Shown piece after piece: positions 1 through 12,787 of a stretch of 64,000 nt of DNA. Origin of the DNA: Rhizomys pruinosus (Eukaryota; Chordata; Mammalia; Rodentia; Spalacidae); the NCBI GenBank assembly GCA_009823505.1, contig VZQC01007114.1, positions 1,455,352-1,519,351 of the forward strand, read 5' to 3'. A program made the translations under genes and the position numbers. The notes below the pieces were generated by a model. The model saw only the letters and a list, made by a program, of their open reading frames with translations, did no database searches and was not told the origin of the DNA. The stretch's first letter is position 1. Each line of letters opens with the position of its first letter.

Positions 1-512
1 CTATGATATGGAGCAAAGCTTTCCATTGACACAAAGATGGAAGCAGAAGCAAAGCCTGTCTCTGGAAACATAAGTATAAAGACAGGGAAATGAGTTAGGA
101 TGTGAAGGCAGCAGCCTAAGCAGGCAACGAAGTCATTAGTGAACCCAGCGGTCTTGGTGATGGAGAGGCAGATGTAAGGGCTAAGGAAGGGCACAGAGCC
201 ATGAGACTTGATCATCTGTTGTCTAGATAGGTTAAAGAGATTCATCTCAGTTGACTTCTAACTAATGGGATGGGCAACTGGAAGGGGAGATGGCAAAATG
301 TAGAAAGGGCTGTCTGGACAATGGTGAGTTCTGGGAGGTCTTGGCTGTATTTCATGGGTCATGGGGGATGCAAGTAGAGGACTTAAGTAGAAGGTTATGC
401 ATGTGTGGAAACCAGGCCTTGAAGCAGAAAGGAGGATATATATATATATATATTCATATTCATGCCATCAGTCCTCAAGTCCTAGAGACACATTTGGCAA
501 CATACATAATGT

Positions 513-750
513 GCTAGGCAGGTAGCTTAGTCAGGAATGTGCTTATTTTGCAGTCATAAAGGCCTGAATTCAATCCCTAGAATGGATGTTAAAAATTAAC
601 AATAAGTAAATAATCCTGGAAATGTTGCTATAGACTTGTATTCTTGGCACTAGAGAGTAGAGGCAGGTGGATCCTGGAACTCTTGCCAGCCAGACTACTC
701 AGGGAGCTGCAGGCCAATGGGAGACCTTGTCTTAAAGAATAAGGTAGATG
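513..750 (+). repeat. B4/RSINE1-like SINE, 5' part
   Basis: An ID-like head (GGCAGGTAGCTTAG, then a tRNA-type B box around 570-585) is followed by a B1-like body (GAGGCAGGTGGATCCTGG) and a CTTGTCTTAAAGAATAAGG end. This is the composite layout of B4-family SINEs. Its 3' tail appears displaced to 970-1068 by the SINE at 751-969. Confidence 0.6.
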
Positions 751-969
751 AAGCTTAGAGACATGACTCAGTGGTTAAGAGCACTGGCTGCCCTTCCAGG
801 GGACCTGAGCTTGGTTCCCAGCACCCACGTGGCAGCTAATAACTGTTTGTACCTCCAAGTCCATAGAGGATTTGATGCCAACTTCTGCTCTCAAGGGGAC
901 TGCATGCACTTACACACTTATATACATGCAGATAAAACACTCATACACATAATTAATTAAAATTTTAAT
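751..969 (+). repeat. B3/B2-type SINE inserted in B4
   Basis: The tRNA-derived head (GACATGACTCAGTGGTTAAG with GGTTCCCAGCACCCA) and the CATACACATAATTAATTAAAA tail identify a B2/B3-family SINE in sense orientation. It separates the two parts of a B4 element. Confidence 0.7.
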
Positions 970-1068
970 CGACAGTAGAAAGTAGACAGTACCTGAGGAA
1001 TGTCAAGGAAGTTGAGTTCTGACCTCCATAAGCACATCTCCACAGCTGCACACACACACATAGACATA
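970..1068 (+). repeat. B4-type SINE 3' tail
   Basis: ACCTGAGGAATGTCAAGG followed by TCTGACCTCCATAAGCACA and a CA-rich end resembles the 3' end of B4A elements. It completes the fragment at 513-750. Confidence 0.5.
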
Positions 1069-1987
1069 ATGAAAATTGCTAGCAGCAAAGAACAGAGGCA
1101 GGAAGTGTCTGCCAGGACCTGATCATAAGCAGAGAGTGGCAGCAGATGGGTGTTCTCTTCCTGTTCTGGAGAACAGGTCTGAAGTTGTGGGCCCTGCGTA
1201 GATTCCATAACAGAGTCTTGCATGGGGTTCTCTTCAGTTTCTGCCCAGCTTCTTCTGCATTCCGTGTCCCCAGGTTCACATGGGGTCTGTTCCTTTCTCA
1301 GTTAATTGTCTAGTGTCTCATAGAAACCCTCTCACCACTGGACTTAAGCCTTAGCATAAATTCATGGTGATCTCACCTCAAGATACTTAATCACCACTTC
1401 AAAAATCTATTTCCAGATAAGGCCATTTCAGAGATGACCCCAACACAAGGACAACCGTATGTTCTGAGGAAGCAGCTCAGGTCGCTATGGACCCTAAATT
1501 TCCTCTGTCTTCCTTTCTTTCCTGATGTTTAGGCCATTTAAAGATTATCTTTGGTAGATTTGGTCTTTCCAATTTGTTGTTCTTTGCTATACTTGAAAAT
1601 GGGGGCCTGACAGAGAGAGAGGTAGGGGACAGAGAGAGGGAGGAAATTGGGAGAATTCTTTTAGAATAAAATAAAATACAGGATACCCCAAAACAACCTT
1701 TTAAAACAAACTGTGGTGAATTTAGCAAAGTGGTAGATATAAATTTCTTGCATTAATTATCTCATTTGAAATGTTACCTAGAAGTTATACTGCCCTCTCA
1801 TTTCCCTCCTGGGAATTCAGTAAACTTCTCTCCACATACCCATTCCTTTCCAAACGTACCTAAAGATCAAATTGCTACTTAAATTTGTAATAAAGAAAAG
1901 CAGAACATCACTTACCAAATGACCATTTGTGTGCAGCATTTTGAACTCTGCCCAACTGACTTGAATTTCACCAAAATGATTACTACT

Positions 1988-2070
1988 TTGTTTTACATTG
2001 CTGGCCATCAAACCCAGAGCCTTGTGCATGCTAGGCGAGCCCTCTACCATTGAGCCACACACCAAGACCT
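1988..2070 (-). repeat. ID/B4-like SINE fragment, antisense
   Basis: CAGAGCCTTGTGCATGCTAG followed by CCTCTACCATTGAGCCACAC is the reverse complement of the tRNA-derived head shared by ID and B4 SINEs. Confidence 0.55.
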
Positions 2071-2171
2071 TGTGACCTAATGTACCAAACCAGAAAGGAT
2101 ATGCCCTCACTGTTTGCAGTGTCACGGTCAAAGCTAAGTAACAACAACAGCCCAAGATGGAAAATGAAAAC

Positions 2172-3687
2172 GATTCCAGGATGAAGCATGTCCCGAGGGA
2201 CCCAGAGTATCCACCTCCCTCACATTCCAGGATGAAGCGTGTCCCGAGGGACCCAGAGTATCCACCTCCCTCACATTCCAGGATGAAGCGTGTCCGAGGT
2301 ACCCAGCTTTCTACCTCCCTCATTCCAGGATGAAGCTGTCCCGAGGGACCCAGCGTATCTACCTCCCTCATTCCAGGATGAAGCTGTCCTGAGGGACCCA
2401 GCATATCTACCTCCCTCATTCCAGGATGAAGCTGTCCTGAGGGACCCAGCATATCTACCTCCCTCAGTCCAGGATGAAGCTGTCCCGAGGGACCCAGCAT
2501 ATCTACCTCCCTCATTCCAGGATGAAGCTGTCCTGAGGGACCCAGCATATCTACCTCCCTCATTCCAGGATGAAGCTGTCCCGAGGGACCCAGCATATCT
2601 ACCTCCCTCATTCCAGGATGAAGCTGTCCTGAGGGACCCAGCATATCTACCTCCCTCATTCCAGGATGAAGCTGTCCCGAGGGACCCAGCATATCTACCT
2701 CCCTCATTCCAGGATGAAGCTGTCCTGAGGGACCCAGCGTATCTACCTCCCTCATTCCAGGATGAAGCTGTCCTGAGGGACCCAGCGTATCTACCTCCCT
2801 CATTCCAGGATGAAGCTGTCCTGAGGGACCCAGCGTATCTACCTCCCTCATTCCAGGATGAAGCTGTCCTGAGGGACCCAGCGTATCTACCTCCCTCATT
2901 CCAGGATGAAGCTGTCCTGAGGGACCCAGCATATCTACCTCCCTCATTCCAGGATGAAGCTGTCCTGAGGGACCCAGCGTATCTACCTCCCTCATTCCAG
3001 GATGAAGCTGTCCTGAGGGACCCAGCGTATCTACCTCCCTCACTCCAGGATGAAGCTGTCCCGAGGGACCCAGCGTATCCACCTCCCTCACATTCCAGGA
3101 TGAAGCTGTCCTGAGGGACCCAGCGTATCTACCTCCCTCATTCCAGGATGAAGCTGTCCCGAGGGACCCAGCGTATCTACCTCCCTCACATTCCAGGATG
3201 AAGCTGTCCTGAGGGACCCAGCGTATCTACCTCCCTCACATTCCAGGATGAAGCTGTCCTGAGGGACCCAGCGTATCTACCTCCTTCATTCCAGGATGAA
3301 GCTGTCCTGAGGGACCCAGCTATCCACCTCCCTCACATTCCAGGATGAAGCTGTCCTGAGGGACCCAGCTATCCACCTCCCTCACATTCCAGGATGAAGC
3401 CTGTCCCCAGGGACCCAGCGTATCTACCTCCCTCACATTCCAGGATGAAGCCTGTCTCCAGGGACCCAGCGTATCTACCTCCCTCACATTCCAGGATGAA
3501 GCTGTCCTGAGGGACCCAGCGTATCTACCTCCCTCACATTCCAGGATGAAGCATGTTCCAAGGTACCCAGTGTATCCACCTCCCTCACATTCCAGGATGA
3601 AGCTGTCCTGAGGTACCCAGTGTATCTACCTCCCTCATTCCAGGATGAAGCTGTCCCCAGGGACCCAGCAGATCTACCTCCCTCACA
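2172..3687 (+). repeat. 48-bp-unit minisatellite, about 31 units
   Basis: The landmark AGGATGAAG recurs about 31 times. From about 2327 to 3095 the spacing is exactly 48 bp. Outer units are 46-51 bp, mainly through a CA insertion (CTCACATTCC versus CTCATTCC) or loss of one or two bases. Units differ at a few sites, notably CCGAG versus CTGAG and GCGTAT versus GCATAT. Because 48 is a multiple of 3, long open frames exist on both strands (1817-3091 on minus, 2290-3114 on plus). These are by-products of the period, not evidence of a gene. The array lies inside a Sox5 intron. Confidence 0.97.
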
Positions 3688-4350
3688 GCTGTTTTCCCAC
3701 TTAATCCTTCTGTCAATGTCACATTCATTTTACAGTTGAGGAAAATTGAAACTCAGCGAGATTAAGTATTGTAATTTGTTAACTATCACACTTTCCAAGA
3801 AGTAGAAACCCAGATCCATCTGAGTCCAATCCCAGGTCACTTTGTAAATAAAGTGGCAGTGAATTGGGAGAGGGAGAGGACATCAACTCTCTAATCTTGA
3901 CACAATTAGTGCTGCTTAGTATTTTCTACATCTAAGCAAGGAAACAGTTGAGACAGGAAATACAAAGTGAACCACGTGTCTACCTTGTGTGGGACGTTAT
4001 TTCAGACTTGACTGGTACAAGTCACATTTTTTTTTTTTTTATGTTGATTGGAAACTTGGACCAAAATCTAAGGGGCAGGCAGAAGGAAGTTTCCCCAGCA
4101 AAGGCACTGGAGAAGGGGAAGAGTAAACAGTTGTAGGTTGTGGAACCTGGAGAGGGAGCTCTACACCAAGATGCCTGGGGCTGTTACTCTACAGGGAATG
4201 GGAAGACTCAAAGGCCAAGGCAGGCAGACAGATTGGAGATTGTTGTGAGGCAGGAGAGGGAAGAGAGAAAGGAAAGACTAAAGCTGGACTCAGGAAACAA
4301 GAAGGGAGAAGGAAACAGACACAGTCCAAGAAAAAGTTTGATTTGCTTTT

Positions 4351-4588
4351 TTTTAAATATATTTTTTAATTTTTTATTTATTTCTGTATGTGTATGAATG
4401 TACTGTCTGCATGCAGGTGTGTGCACCCGTGTCATGCAATGCCGAGGAGGTCAGAAGAGGGTGTCAGATTCCCCTTTAACTGGAGTTCTCCAGACGGTTC
4501 TTGGCCGCCATATGGGTGCTGGGGATCAAACCCGGGTCCTCTGCAAGAGTGGTCAGGGCTCTTAACCACTAGGCCATCTCTCCAGCCC
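4351..4588 (-). repeat. B2 SINE, antisense, with 12-bp TSD
   Basis: The copy ends with GGCCATCTCTCCAGCC, the reverse complement of the B2 head, and begins with an A/T-rich tail. The target-site duplication TGATTTGCTTTT flanks it at 4339-4350 and 4589-4600. Confidence 0.93.
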
Positions 4589-7020
4589 TGATTTGCTTTT
4601 TATAGGGAAAAGACAACCTTAACCTTTTAGGTTGAGTTGCTAGTGATGATTTAACTATGAGAACCATCACAGGAGAGCAAGAAAAATCTAGAACTTGGAT
4701 CTAGGGGATTTTTCTGTGACTGCAAACAAGGAGCCCGTTTCATTGAAAGCAGAGAGGGAAAGGAAGTTAGCAGAGGTAGAGACAGGATGACAGCAGGAAG
4801 TGGAGAGCCCAGCTTTACTGTGATTTCCAGACTCTGAGGCCAAGGACAGGGGTCGAGAGGGCGGGAGGGGTGTGGTCAGGATTTGTTGACTGTGATAAGA
4901 GCAAATGTAAAGAACCAGCAAGTACTTGCTGTGGTTGAACCCTGCAACATAGGAATTCCTTTCATGATTTAGCAGAGCAGATACGAATTTTAGAATCCCA
5001 CATGGTGGTAAAAGTGCAACTCAAGGGCCTCTAAAAGCAACACAGTTTATTTTACAGGGATCCCCTATTTCAACCTGAGCCTACTCACCCAAAAGTTGAA
5101 GTAGCCTTTGTGGCATGTAAGTTTTCAGTTACCTCCATCATAATTCACATTCCTCCTGCATCCATATTAATCATTTTCCTACAGAATCCTATCCTGGCAG
5201 ACTGTAAAAAGCATAAAGAATTCATGCTTTTATTCAATGCCATGTGCTAAACCATTTCAAATATATTTGTGTTCTAAAGAAGCTAAACAGACCACAGAGA
5301 AACTAAACAGAGCACAAAAAAACGGACAGTGCCAGGTGAAATACAAACAGGGGTCAGGGGTTGGGACAAATAGGATGGCCTTCCCAGGATCTCACAAAAT
5401 AAACACACTCGGGTTATCACAGAATAGATGGATTCCTTTCTACAATTACAACAGAACAGAACACACTGAAAAAGAATATATTAGGAAGATTGCTCGAGAT
5501 GGCCAAGTCAGGATATTAGAAAAATGAATAGAACCATCCTTTGAAGCAAATATTAACCCTAAGTTGGAGTCCTGAGTCTAAATCATTGTTTTCTGTTCAT
5601 ATTTTGTTTACATGAAACAGTGTTTTATTGTTTGTATAAATTCCAGAGATGAGTTCTGAAAAGCAAAATACTGACACCCAAGATCTCCCTGCGTACCATC
5701 ATCTCCAGAATTCATCTTTTGCCTCCCCGCCCCCCAAATACCAGGGTTTGTCGGAACATAGTGACTGGGAAGGCCGTGGACCACCGAGGAGCTGCCCTTC
5801 AATAAACACCACACCAATCTCACCTCAGTTCGTTCAGTAGAAATGTTTAAGCAGCAAGAAAACATTTGATGTGTTTTGGCAATCAGCAGATCAGACAGAA
5901 GAGTCATACGAGGAGGATGTGTAATCTGACATGATTAGACTGGGCTTTTTAGTACCAGAACATTCATAATTGAGACAAAGAAAGAGTGTTAATAACACTT
6001 TCCTAGCACGGCAGTTAGCCATTTTATATTTCCTTTCTTTAATCTTAGTGTTTTTCAACAAATCGTGGGATTTAATAGCGTGTTTTGGCAGATTAGAGGA
6101 TTTATGGCCCAGATGTTTTTTGTTCTAAAAATGGATTAGGGTGTAAAGTTTGCTGGAATCCATGGAACATGTTGAGGCAAGCCGGTCATTTTATGTGTGA
6201 TTAGTGCCTGCCTTCTGTCTCACAGTCCCTCCATCTGTCACAACTCACCAATGGATCTGGTTAGATTTAGCCTCATGTCACAAACAAGTCCCTTTTCTGG
6301 GCAATTTCATATTACAGATTCATTTTATGCCATTTTATGCCCCAGTTAAAAGACAGGGAGAAGAGACTGAGATATTACCCTGCCTTTAAATGTTTCAGAA
6401 ACCATCATTCCCCATTGCATCCTACCCTAAGGTGATACAACTCAGCCTAATAATGAACAGTGAATAAATGACCAGCAGTACAGTTCAAAACAAGTTAAAA
6501 TTATGTTATCTCCATCCCCCTGTTGTAGTTGAAAAGAACTACTTTGGCTGTGACATTTACTAACCCTGGTTCATGGAGCTTCAGACCCAAGCTGGCCCCT
6601 TGACCAACTTATTAAGAGTGTGAATTAAGTGTGACTAGAGTTAATAGTATCCACAATTTGGTAGCAATTCCAGGTTCTTGATCACATTCTGTGCCTGAAA
6701 TTTAGCCTCTCTGCTACTAGAAGTATGATCTGTGGCCAACCACTGCCACCTGTGGTCTATTCGCACAGTAAGTGGATTTAGGGGGAAAGGCTCTTCTTTG
6801 AGGCAGTTAATGATGCTTTGCTCCATCTGCATGTAATAACCCTAATTGTACTACCTGAAAACTCTGAACTGGCTTTTCTGATACTCTGAGAGACTCAGTA
6901 ATCACAGTGGTAATTACAAATATTAGATCACATGGTAGAATGAATATGATCCTTGCATGGAAAAAAAAACTCAAAATATTTAAGATGATTTTATTTTTTA
7001 AGCTTTAAAATACTCAGTAT

Positions 7021-7219
7021 TGAGGCCGGAGACATGACTCAGTGGTTAAGAGCACTCACTGTTCTTGCAGAGGACCTGAGTTCTTTCCCAGCATCCATGT
7101 TAGGCAGCTAACAATTACCTGAAACTCCAACTTCAAAGGGATCCCATACCATACCCTCTTCTGGGGCTTCCCAGGCACTGCACACATATGGAGCAAATAC
7201 AGACAAGCAGACACATACC

Positions 7220-7258
<39 letters not shown>

Positions 7259-7348
7259 GGAGCAAATACAGACAAGTAGACACATACCCATACACACACA
7301 CACACACACACACACAATTAAAAATAACATAAATCTTTAAAATACCCC
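7021..7348 (+). repeat. B2/B3 SINE with duplicated CA-microsatellite tail
   Basis: The head is GGAGACATGACTCAGTGGTT. The tail contains a segment of about 46 bp (CATATGGAGCAAATACAGAC, then ACACATACCCATA) that occurs twice, each copy followed by a (CA)n run. The flanking duplication AAATACTCAGT lies at about 7008-7018 and 7349-7359. Confidence 0.88.
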
Positions 7349-7625
7349 AAATACTCAGTTATTAACTAAAAAATGTGGGTAAAAGTTTATTTTAAACTTG
7401 TGTTTGGAAAAAAAAACGTAAATGGCTGGAACCTTATGTTTTTACTGCAGATGTTGGCAGCAAGCCCACATAGAACTGTATGAATCAGTCATCGTTGAGT
7501 TCTCATTCATTTATTTCAGACTAGTTCCATGAAGAAATTATTCCATGCCAGATCCTGGCTGTCACCCCATGAAGAAGTAATGTTCATGATGAAAAGTCAG
7601 CCTCTTCATGTGTTTGTACATCTGA

Positions 7626-8027
<402 letters not shown>

Positions 8028-8807
8028 TAAAACAAAGTTGGCATTTGAAACACTGTGCCTGACTGAAGTTTTGCCTTCCAGAGATGCTTAACTTGTATTG
8101 GGGATCAGCTGGATTATAAAATGCTGAATCTTCTTTAATCAGCATAAGCTTGGATGATACCCACCCTCAGATTCTAAGTACCTAGGCTCCCTAGCTTGTC
8201 ATCATGTTAACTACTGTCAAGTGCTAGTGGCCACAGATTGGAAAAGCAGACTTTATCATAAAAAGAAATGTGCATCTAAAAATTCTGATCTACTCTATCC
8301 TACCGAAAGCCAGTGAACTCCTTTTTGACCTTGCTTGAGCCAGTGTGATTTCAAGTCATTTTCTTTAGAAATATGCTGTGTTTTACTTAGAAAAAATAAT
8401 CATGTCATTGTAGAGCGCTAGGAGTGGTGGACTTACTTTGATAACACCTGAGTGGAAATTCTAAACAGTTACCGGGTTCTCTTCCCAACATCCTATAGAT
8501 GCTATAGATAGGAAGGGATGTGGTCAGCTATTTATAAGTCACAAGTTCATGGTGGCAAGAACCATGGGCCCCGCACAAGAACTGCTCAGGATGAGCAACT
8601 TGCTAGCTTGGAGAGCTTTCTTATTTGCCAGCTTTCATATGGAGTTGGGCAGATAATCACCTTCTGCTGTACAGTGCAGGTGAAATGTGGGGCTGATTCA
8701 CACTGTGTCTTCTTCCACGGGTCCGCATATGAGTAGATAAATATCCAGGATACACAGATAAGCTCAATTTCTTCTCCATCTCCAGGGGGAAGAGTACAGT
8801 TAGGTCA

Positions 8808-8945
8808 GGATGCATCCTGCATCCTGCATCCCTCCATCCTGCATCTTGCATCCCTGCAACCCTACATCCTGCATGCCTGCGACCCTGCATCCTGCATCCC
8901 TGCAACCCTGCATCCCTCCATCCTGCATCCTGCCTCCCTCAGTCC
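8808..8945 (+). repeat. Degenerate CATCCTG/CATCCCT minisatellite
   Basis: CATCCTG, CATCCCTC, CATCCCTG and CAACCCTG heptamers and octamers recur irregularly about 15 times. A tandem repeat with drifted short units explains the region; the open frame across it is incidental. Confidence 0.9.
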
Positions 8946-9099
8946 TTCAAACCTTGTAGCCTAAGTGAGACATCAGTGCAATGGAGACAATTTCTCAAGC
9001 TCAGTGGTAGAATGGAAGGGGGAAAGAAGAGTGACAGCTCTAAGAAGGAATGATAGCAAGCATAAAAGCATTTATATTCAAATATTTAAACATTCTTGA

Positions 9100-9660
9100 A
9101 AGGATGCTTGAGCAGAGACTCCTTTCCTTTGCTCCTTGTGTAGAAACGAGTTTAACACTCGGCCAGATGCTAATGCAAAGTGACTCAAGCTATTCCTCGC
9201 AAGCATAGCTAAATTGCCGTTATTTGTTAAGCGCGCTGAATTCAGCTGTGGATACAGCAGTTGGTTGCATTCAGCGAGCATCTGTACCTTTTTTTTTTTT
9301 TTTTTCTAATCCTCCAAAGCAGAGACAACTCTACCTATCTCCCGGCCTCCCCTCCCCAGTGCTGCCTGGGAATTGTCAAGTGACAACCGACCAAATCCTT
9401 TTGGACAGGAGGCCTTCATCCTGAGTTCTATATATTTGCAAAATAGGCCTTGTGGTTGGATCTAGGAGCCCATTAAAAGCACTTTGATGGTATGGAAATT
9501 CATCTTCATGAAGCTCCTAGGCCCCTAAGCAGCAAGCTGTTTAGCTGTGGTTACAGATCAGTCATTCACATCGAAGGGCAATAATTGTGCTGACGGCTTG
9601 TAAGGCAACTGGAGTACATGAAATAATCCGGGGCCTTCCACCATGGCAGTGAGAGTTAAT
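9100..9660. promoter_or_regulatory. Candidate conserved regulatory element in Sox5 intron
   Basis: I see no SINE or LINE here. The stretch contains a perfect AP-1-type TGACTCA (9181-9187), TAATGCAAAG just before it, a GCGCGC at 9231-9236 and scattered CpGs (TTGCCGTTATT, GCTGACGGCTT), unusual for bulk intron. Calling it an enhancer is inference from composition and from the known abundance of conserved elements around SoxD genes. Confidence 0.25.
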
Positions 9661-10030
9661 CTTTTCTAACACAGATCAGCTGTTGTTCTAACACATGACT
9701 CCTGCTGACTCCAGTGACTCCTCAGCTTTTTGACTAACACTCTGCTCCACACCAGTCCACTCTGAGCACACTCTGTCTCCATCATGTAGCCTTCCTCCAC
9801 AAGCCTTTTCTTTGACCAGCACCTCTTGTTTGAGTTTCAGGAATAGTGTTGTCTTTGTTGAAAGCAGCAACTTCAATTTTCCTTCCCCTTTGGTAGAGTT
9901 ACAACATCTATTTTGTTTAAATCTATTTTTGAAGTCACACCTGGTAAAATCCATTGGCCAACTGAGTAAAGCTTGTCTCAAATTCAATGGTGAATGGCTT
10001 CACTATGTACTTCCCACATAATTAAATCTT

Positions 10031-10262
10031 TAAAATTTATTTTTGGATTAAAAATATGTATGTTTATGTGTGGGTGTCTGTGTTAGGAGTATGTGATCAT
10101 TGTGTATGCAGTGGCTGTGGAGTCCAGGAGAGGGTGTCCATTTACCCGGAGCTAGAGTTACAAGTAGGTAGTCAGGAGCTACCCACTGTGGGTGCTGGGA
10201 ACCAAACTGTGGTCCTCTGCAAGAACAACAGGTGCTCTTAACTACTGAGCTATCGCTCCACC
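10031..10262 (-). repeat. B3/B2 SINE, antisense, with TSD
   Basis: The copy ends GCTCTTAACTACTGAGCTAT, the antisense B2/B3 head. A near-perfect duplication, AATTAAATCTT at 10020-10030 and AACTAAATCTT at about 10272-10282, flanks it. Confidence 0.85.
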
Positions 10263-11050
10263 TCACCTCCGTAACTAAATCTTGAACTCACAGTATTGTC
10301 AGTTTTGAAGTGAAAATCTGAAGTTATGAAAATAAAACCATTTCCAGTGATGTAACGGTATGGTAAGCTTTTTTCCATGAGAGAACTCAGCTCCAGGGTC
10401 TGAATCAGCTCCCTTGTACTCTAATGTGGAGAAGAAAAGCGAATGTGCTGGAGAGTTTTACAACAGGTATTGGCATGCTCTGTGGCTGCACTTCTGGCTT
10501 GAGTATCATTTTGGCAATGGTCAGTCTATGTCTCTGCAATATATGGGAACATAATATTACTGCCACATTTATGTCTGTCAATCAGTAATTCTTCAACATT
10601 AGTACCTACCATGTGTCCTGGACAGTCCTATAGGCTGGAGGTGTAGTTTTGAACCATAACATATGATCTCTGCTGGTAGTATGGGTCAAAGTATTTTAAA
10701 TATGTGAGTCCCTCTGTCATGATTGAGTGAAGACCCCATGTTACTTAGTAGGTCCTTTTGGTTATTTATCCCCATCAACAGAAGTAGATATTTTTCCTAC
10801 TTAAAGTATCATCAGGATGTGGTGTGTGCTATTACACTGCCAACACCCGCTTTCTATTGGGTGCAAAGATAAACCACACAGCTGTGTCCAAGGTCAGTTA
10901 AGATATTGTTGGTTTGAAACTTTACATTGTAATTCTTGAAGAAAGACATTAGCAGAATATGCAATAGTCATCTCATATTTCCTGTTATCACTTTTTATGC
11001 CATTTACATTTCCAGAAGAAGAATATTTGTCTGTGTAAAATAATAACCAT

Positions 11051-11197
11051 GAGGCTGGAGAGATGGCTCAGTGGCCCCAGTTTGGTCCTCAGCAACCACA
11101 TAGGGCAACTGACAACTGCCTGTAATTCCAACTCTGAGGGATCCAGCATCCCCTTTTGGCTTCTAGGAGACCTGCACTTACATGCACAGACACACAC

Positions 11198-11246
<49 letters not shown>

Positions 11247-11273
11247 TAATTGCTAACTGATACAATAGATCTT
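11051..11273 (+). repeat. B2 SINE with deletion in the head
   Basis: GAGGCTGGAGAGATGGCTCA runs directly into GTTTGGTCCTCAGCAACCAC, so about 30 bases between the A and B boxes are missing or replaced. The CA-rich tail is followed by AAAATAATAAAA, matching AAAATAATAACC upstream (TSD). Confidence 0.85.
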
Positions 11274-12544
11274 CAAAATAATAAAAGAAAATGTCACAGC
11301 TTCCTAATATCTAAAGAGCCTGTCGGATGCACGAAGAAGACAGAGAGAACAGAAAGATGGAAAAACATGAGCTAAAACCAGGAAGGAAAGAAAGGAATTT
11401 CAGCCTCATACTGTGCATCAGGCCTCAAGGACAACATGACCCCAGATCCGGATTGAGTCCTGTCCTAGAGATCTGCTTTATTGGGTGCACAAACCTGATG
11501 CCTACTAGCTTTTCTTCACCTTTCAAAAGGGTGGTGTTCCAAAAAGCAAGTCTCATTTTTACAGAGCTGTAATTGGCCAGTAAAAACGATTAGAGGCGTG
11601 AAGATAGGGACAAATGTTTTCCTACTGATATGTACCGAAACACATCGTGAAAATCATTTTTACTGAAACACATTTTAATTGAAGGCATCTAAAAGGTTTT
11701 TCACTTCTTTACTTTTCTTGGAAGTGTTTCAACATACCCAAGAACTGTGTGTGTCAGGTTTCTTGGAAACTCTGGGACACAGAGTTATTTATAATTGTCA
11801 TCTCTGGCTAATTATAGAGAGATTGTATATTCAAGTCATGTTATCTTTTGCCATAAAGCTCAACTACAGATAACATTATAGTGCAAATCTCACTGTTACT
11901 AGCTTCTTGGGTAGGCAGAGGCAGGAGGGCCCATAGCTCTGCTTCATTTACACAGACATGGCCCATCTTGACCAGATGCATCCTTGATCTTGACCTGGCA
12001 GTATCTGTCTGTAAATAGGAGAGCCTAAGAACCACATTTTGTGCTGAATTGATCCCATGAGGCAGTGTTACCTCAACAGAGGTCGATCACATTCAACCTA
12101 AAATGAAAACCTGAAGGTTTCCTCATTCCAAATGTGGTTTTCCTACAAGGAGTGTACCCATGCCATCATCTCTGTTAAAAACACATTTCTCAATACGTCT
12201 TGAGGAAATCTAAGTACAGTAATGTAAAAAAAATTAGTGGTTAATTGTCATCACATAATGATGTTCAGAACAAAGAAATGGGTGCTGACAGTAATCAACC
12301 CTATCATACGTGGATGAAAATCTCTGTGACTCTTGATATTTTTCCCTTTGAATCACAAAATTGTTTATCTACACCCTAACTCCCCATCATCTTGAAGGCT
12401 GGTGGGTTCGTGGTCTCTCCTGAGATTAAAGGATGCTTTGGAATCAACAGTGACACTGGTAGAGAAGAAAAGAAGAGCCAAATGGGTATTGGGTAGGAAA
12501 AGGGAAGTTACAGTGACAGCAAAGTCCTCCGATATGGCCTTCTT

Positions 12545-12787
12545 TTTTAAAAATTTTATTTATTTTTGTATGTGTATGAATGTATTGTCTGCATGTAGGT
12601 CTGTGCACCCGAGTCGTGCAATGCCGCGGAGGTCAGAAGAGGGTCTCGGATTCCCCTGGAACTGGAGTTCTCCTGGAATTGGAGTTACAGATGGTTCTTA
12701 GCTGCCATGTGGGTGCTGGGGATCGAACCCAGGTCCTCTGCAAGAGCAGTTGGTGCTCTTAACTGCTAGGCCATCTTTCCAGCCCCA
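12545..12787 (-). repeat. B2 SINE, antisense, with 14-bp TSD
   Basis: A GATATGGCCTTCTT duplication at 12531-12544 and 12788-12801 flanks a full antisense B2. The copy carries the 17-bp internal duplication (CCTGGAACTGGAGTTCT next to CCTGGAATTGGAGTTAC), typical of the younger subfamily in this window. Confidence 0.95.

Noticed and set aside
1817..3091. 424-residue open frame on the minus strand (and 274 residues on plus) with a 16-residue repeat
   Set aside because: It arises because the minisatellite period is 48 bp. There is no promoter, homology or codon signature, and it is open on both strands.
2172..3687. CRISPR-like array
   Set aside because: Units are contiguous with no unique spacers, in a vertebrate intron; it is a minisatellite.
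5649..5840. Open frame of 63 codons starting MSSEKQNTDTQ
   Set aside because: No splice context that joins Sox5, no family resemblance, ordinary length for chance.
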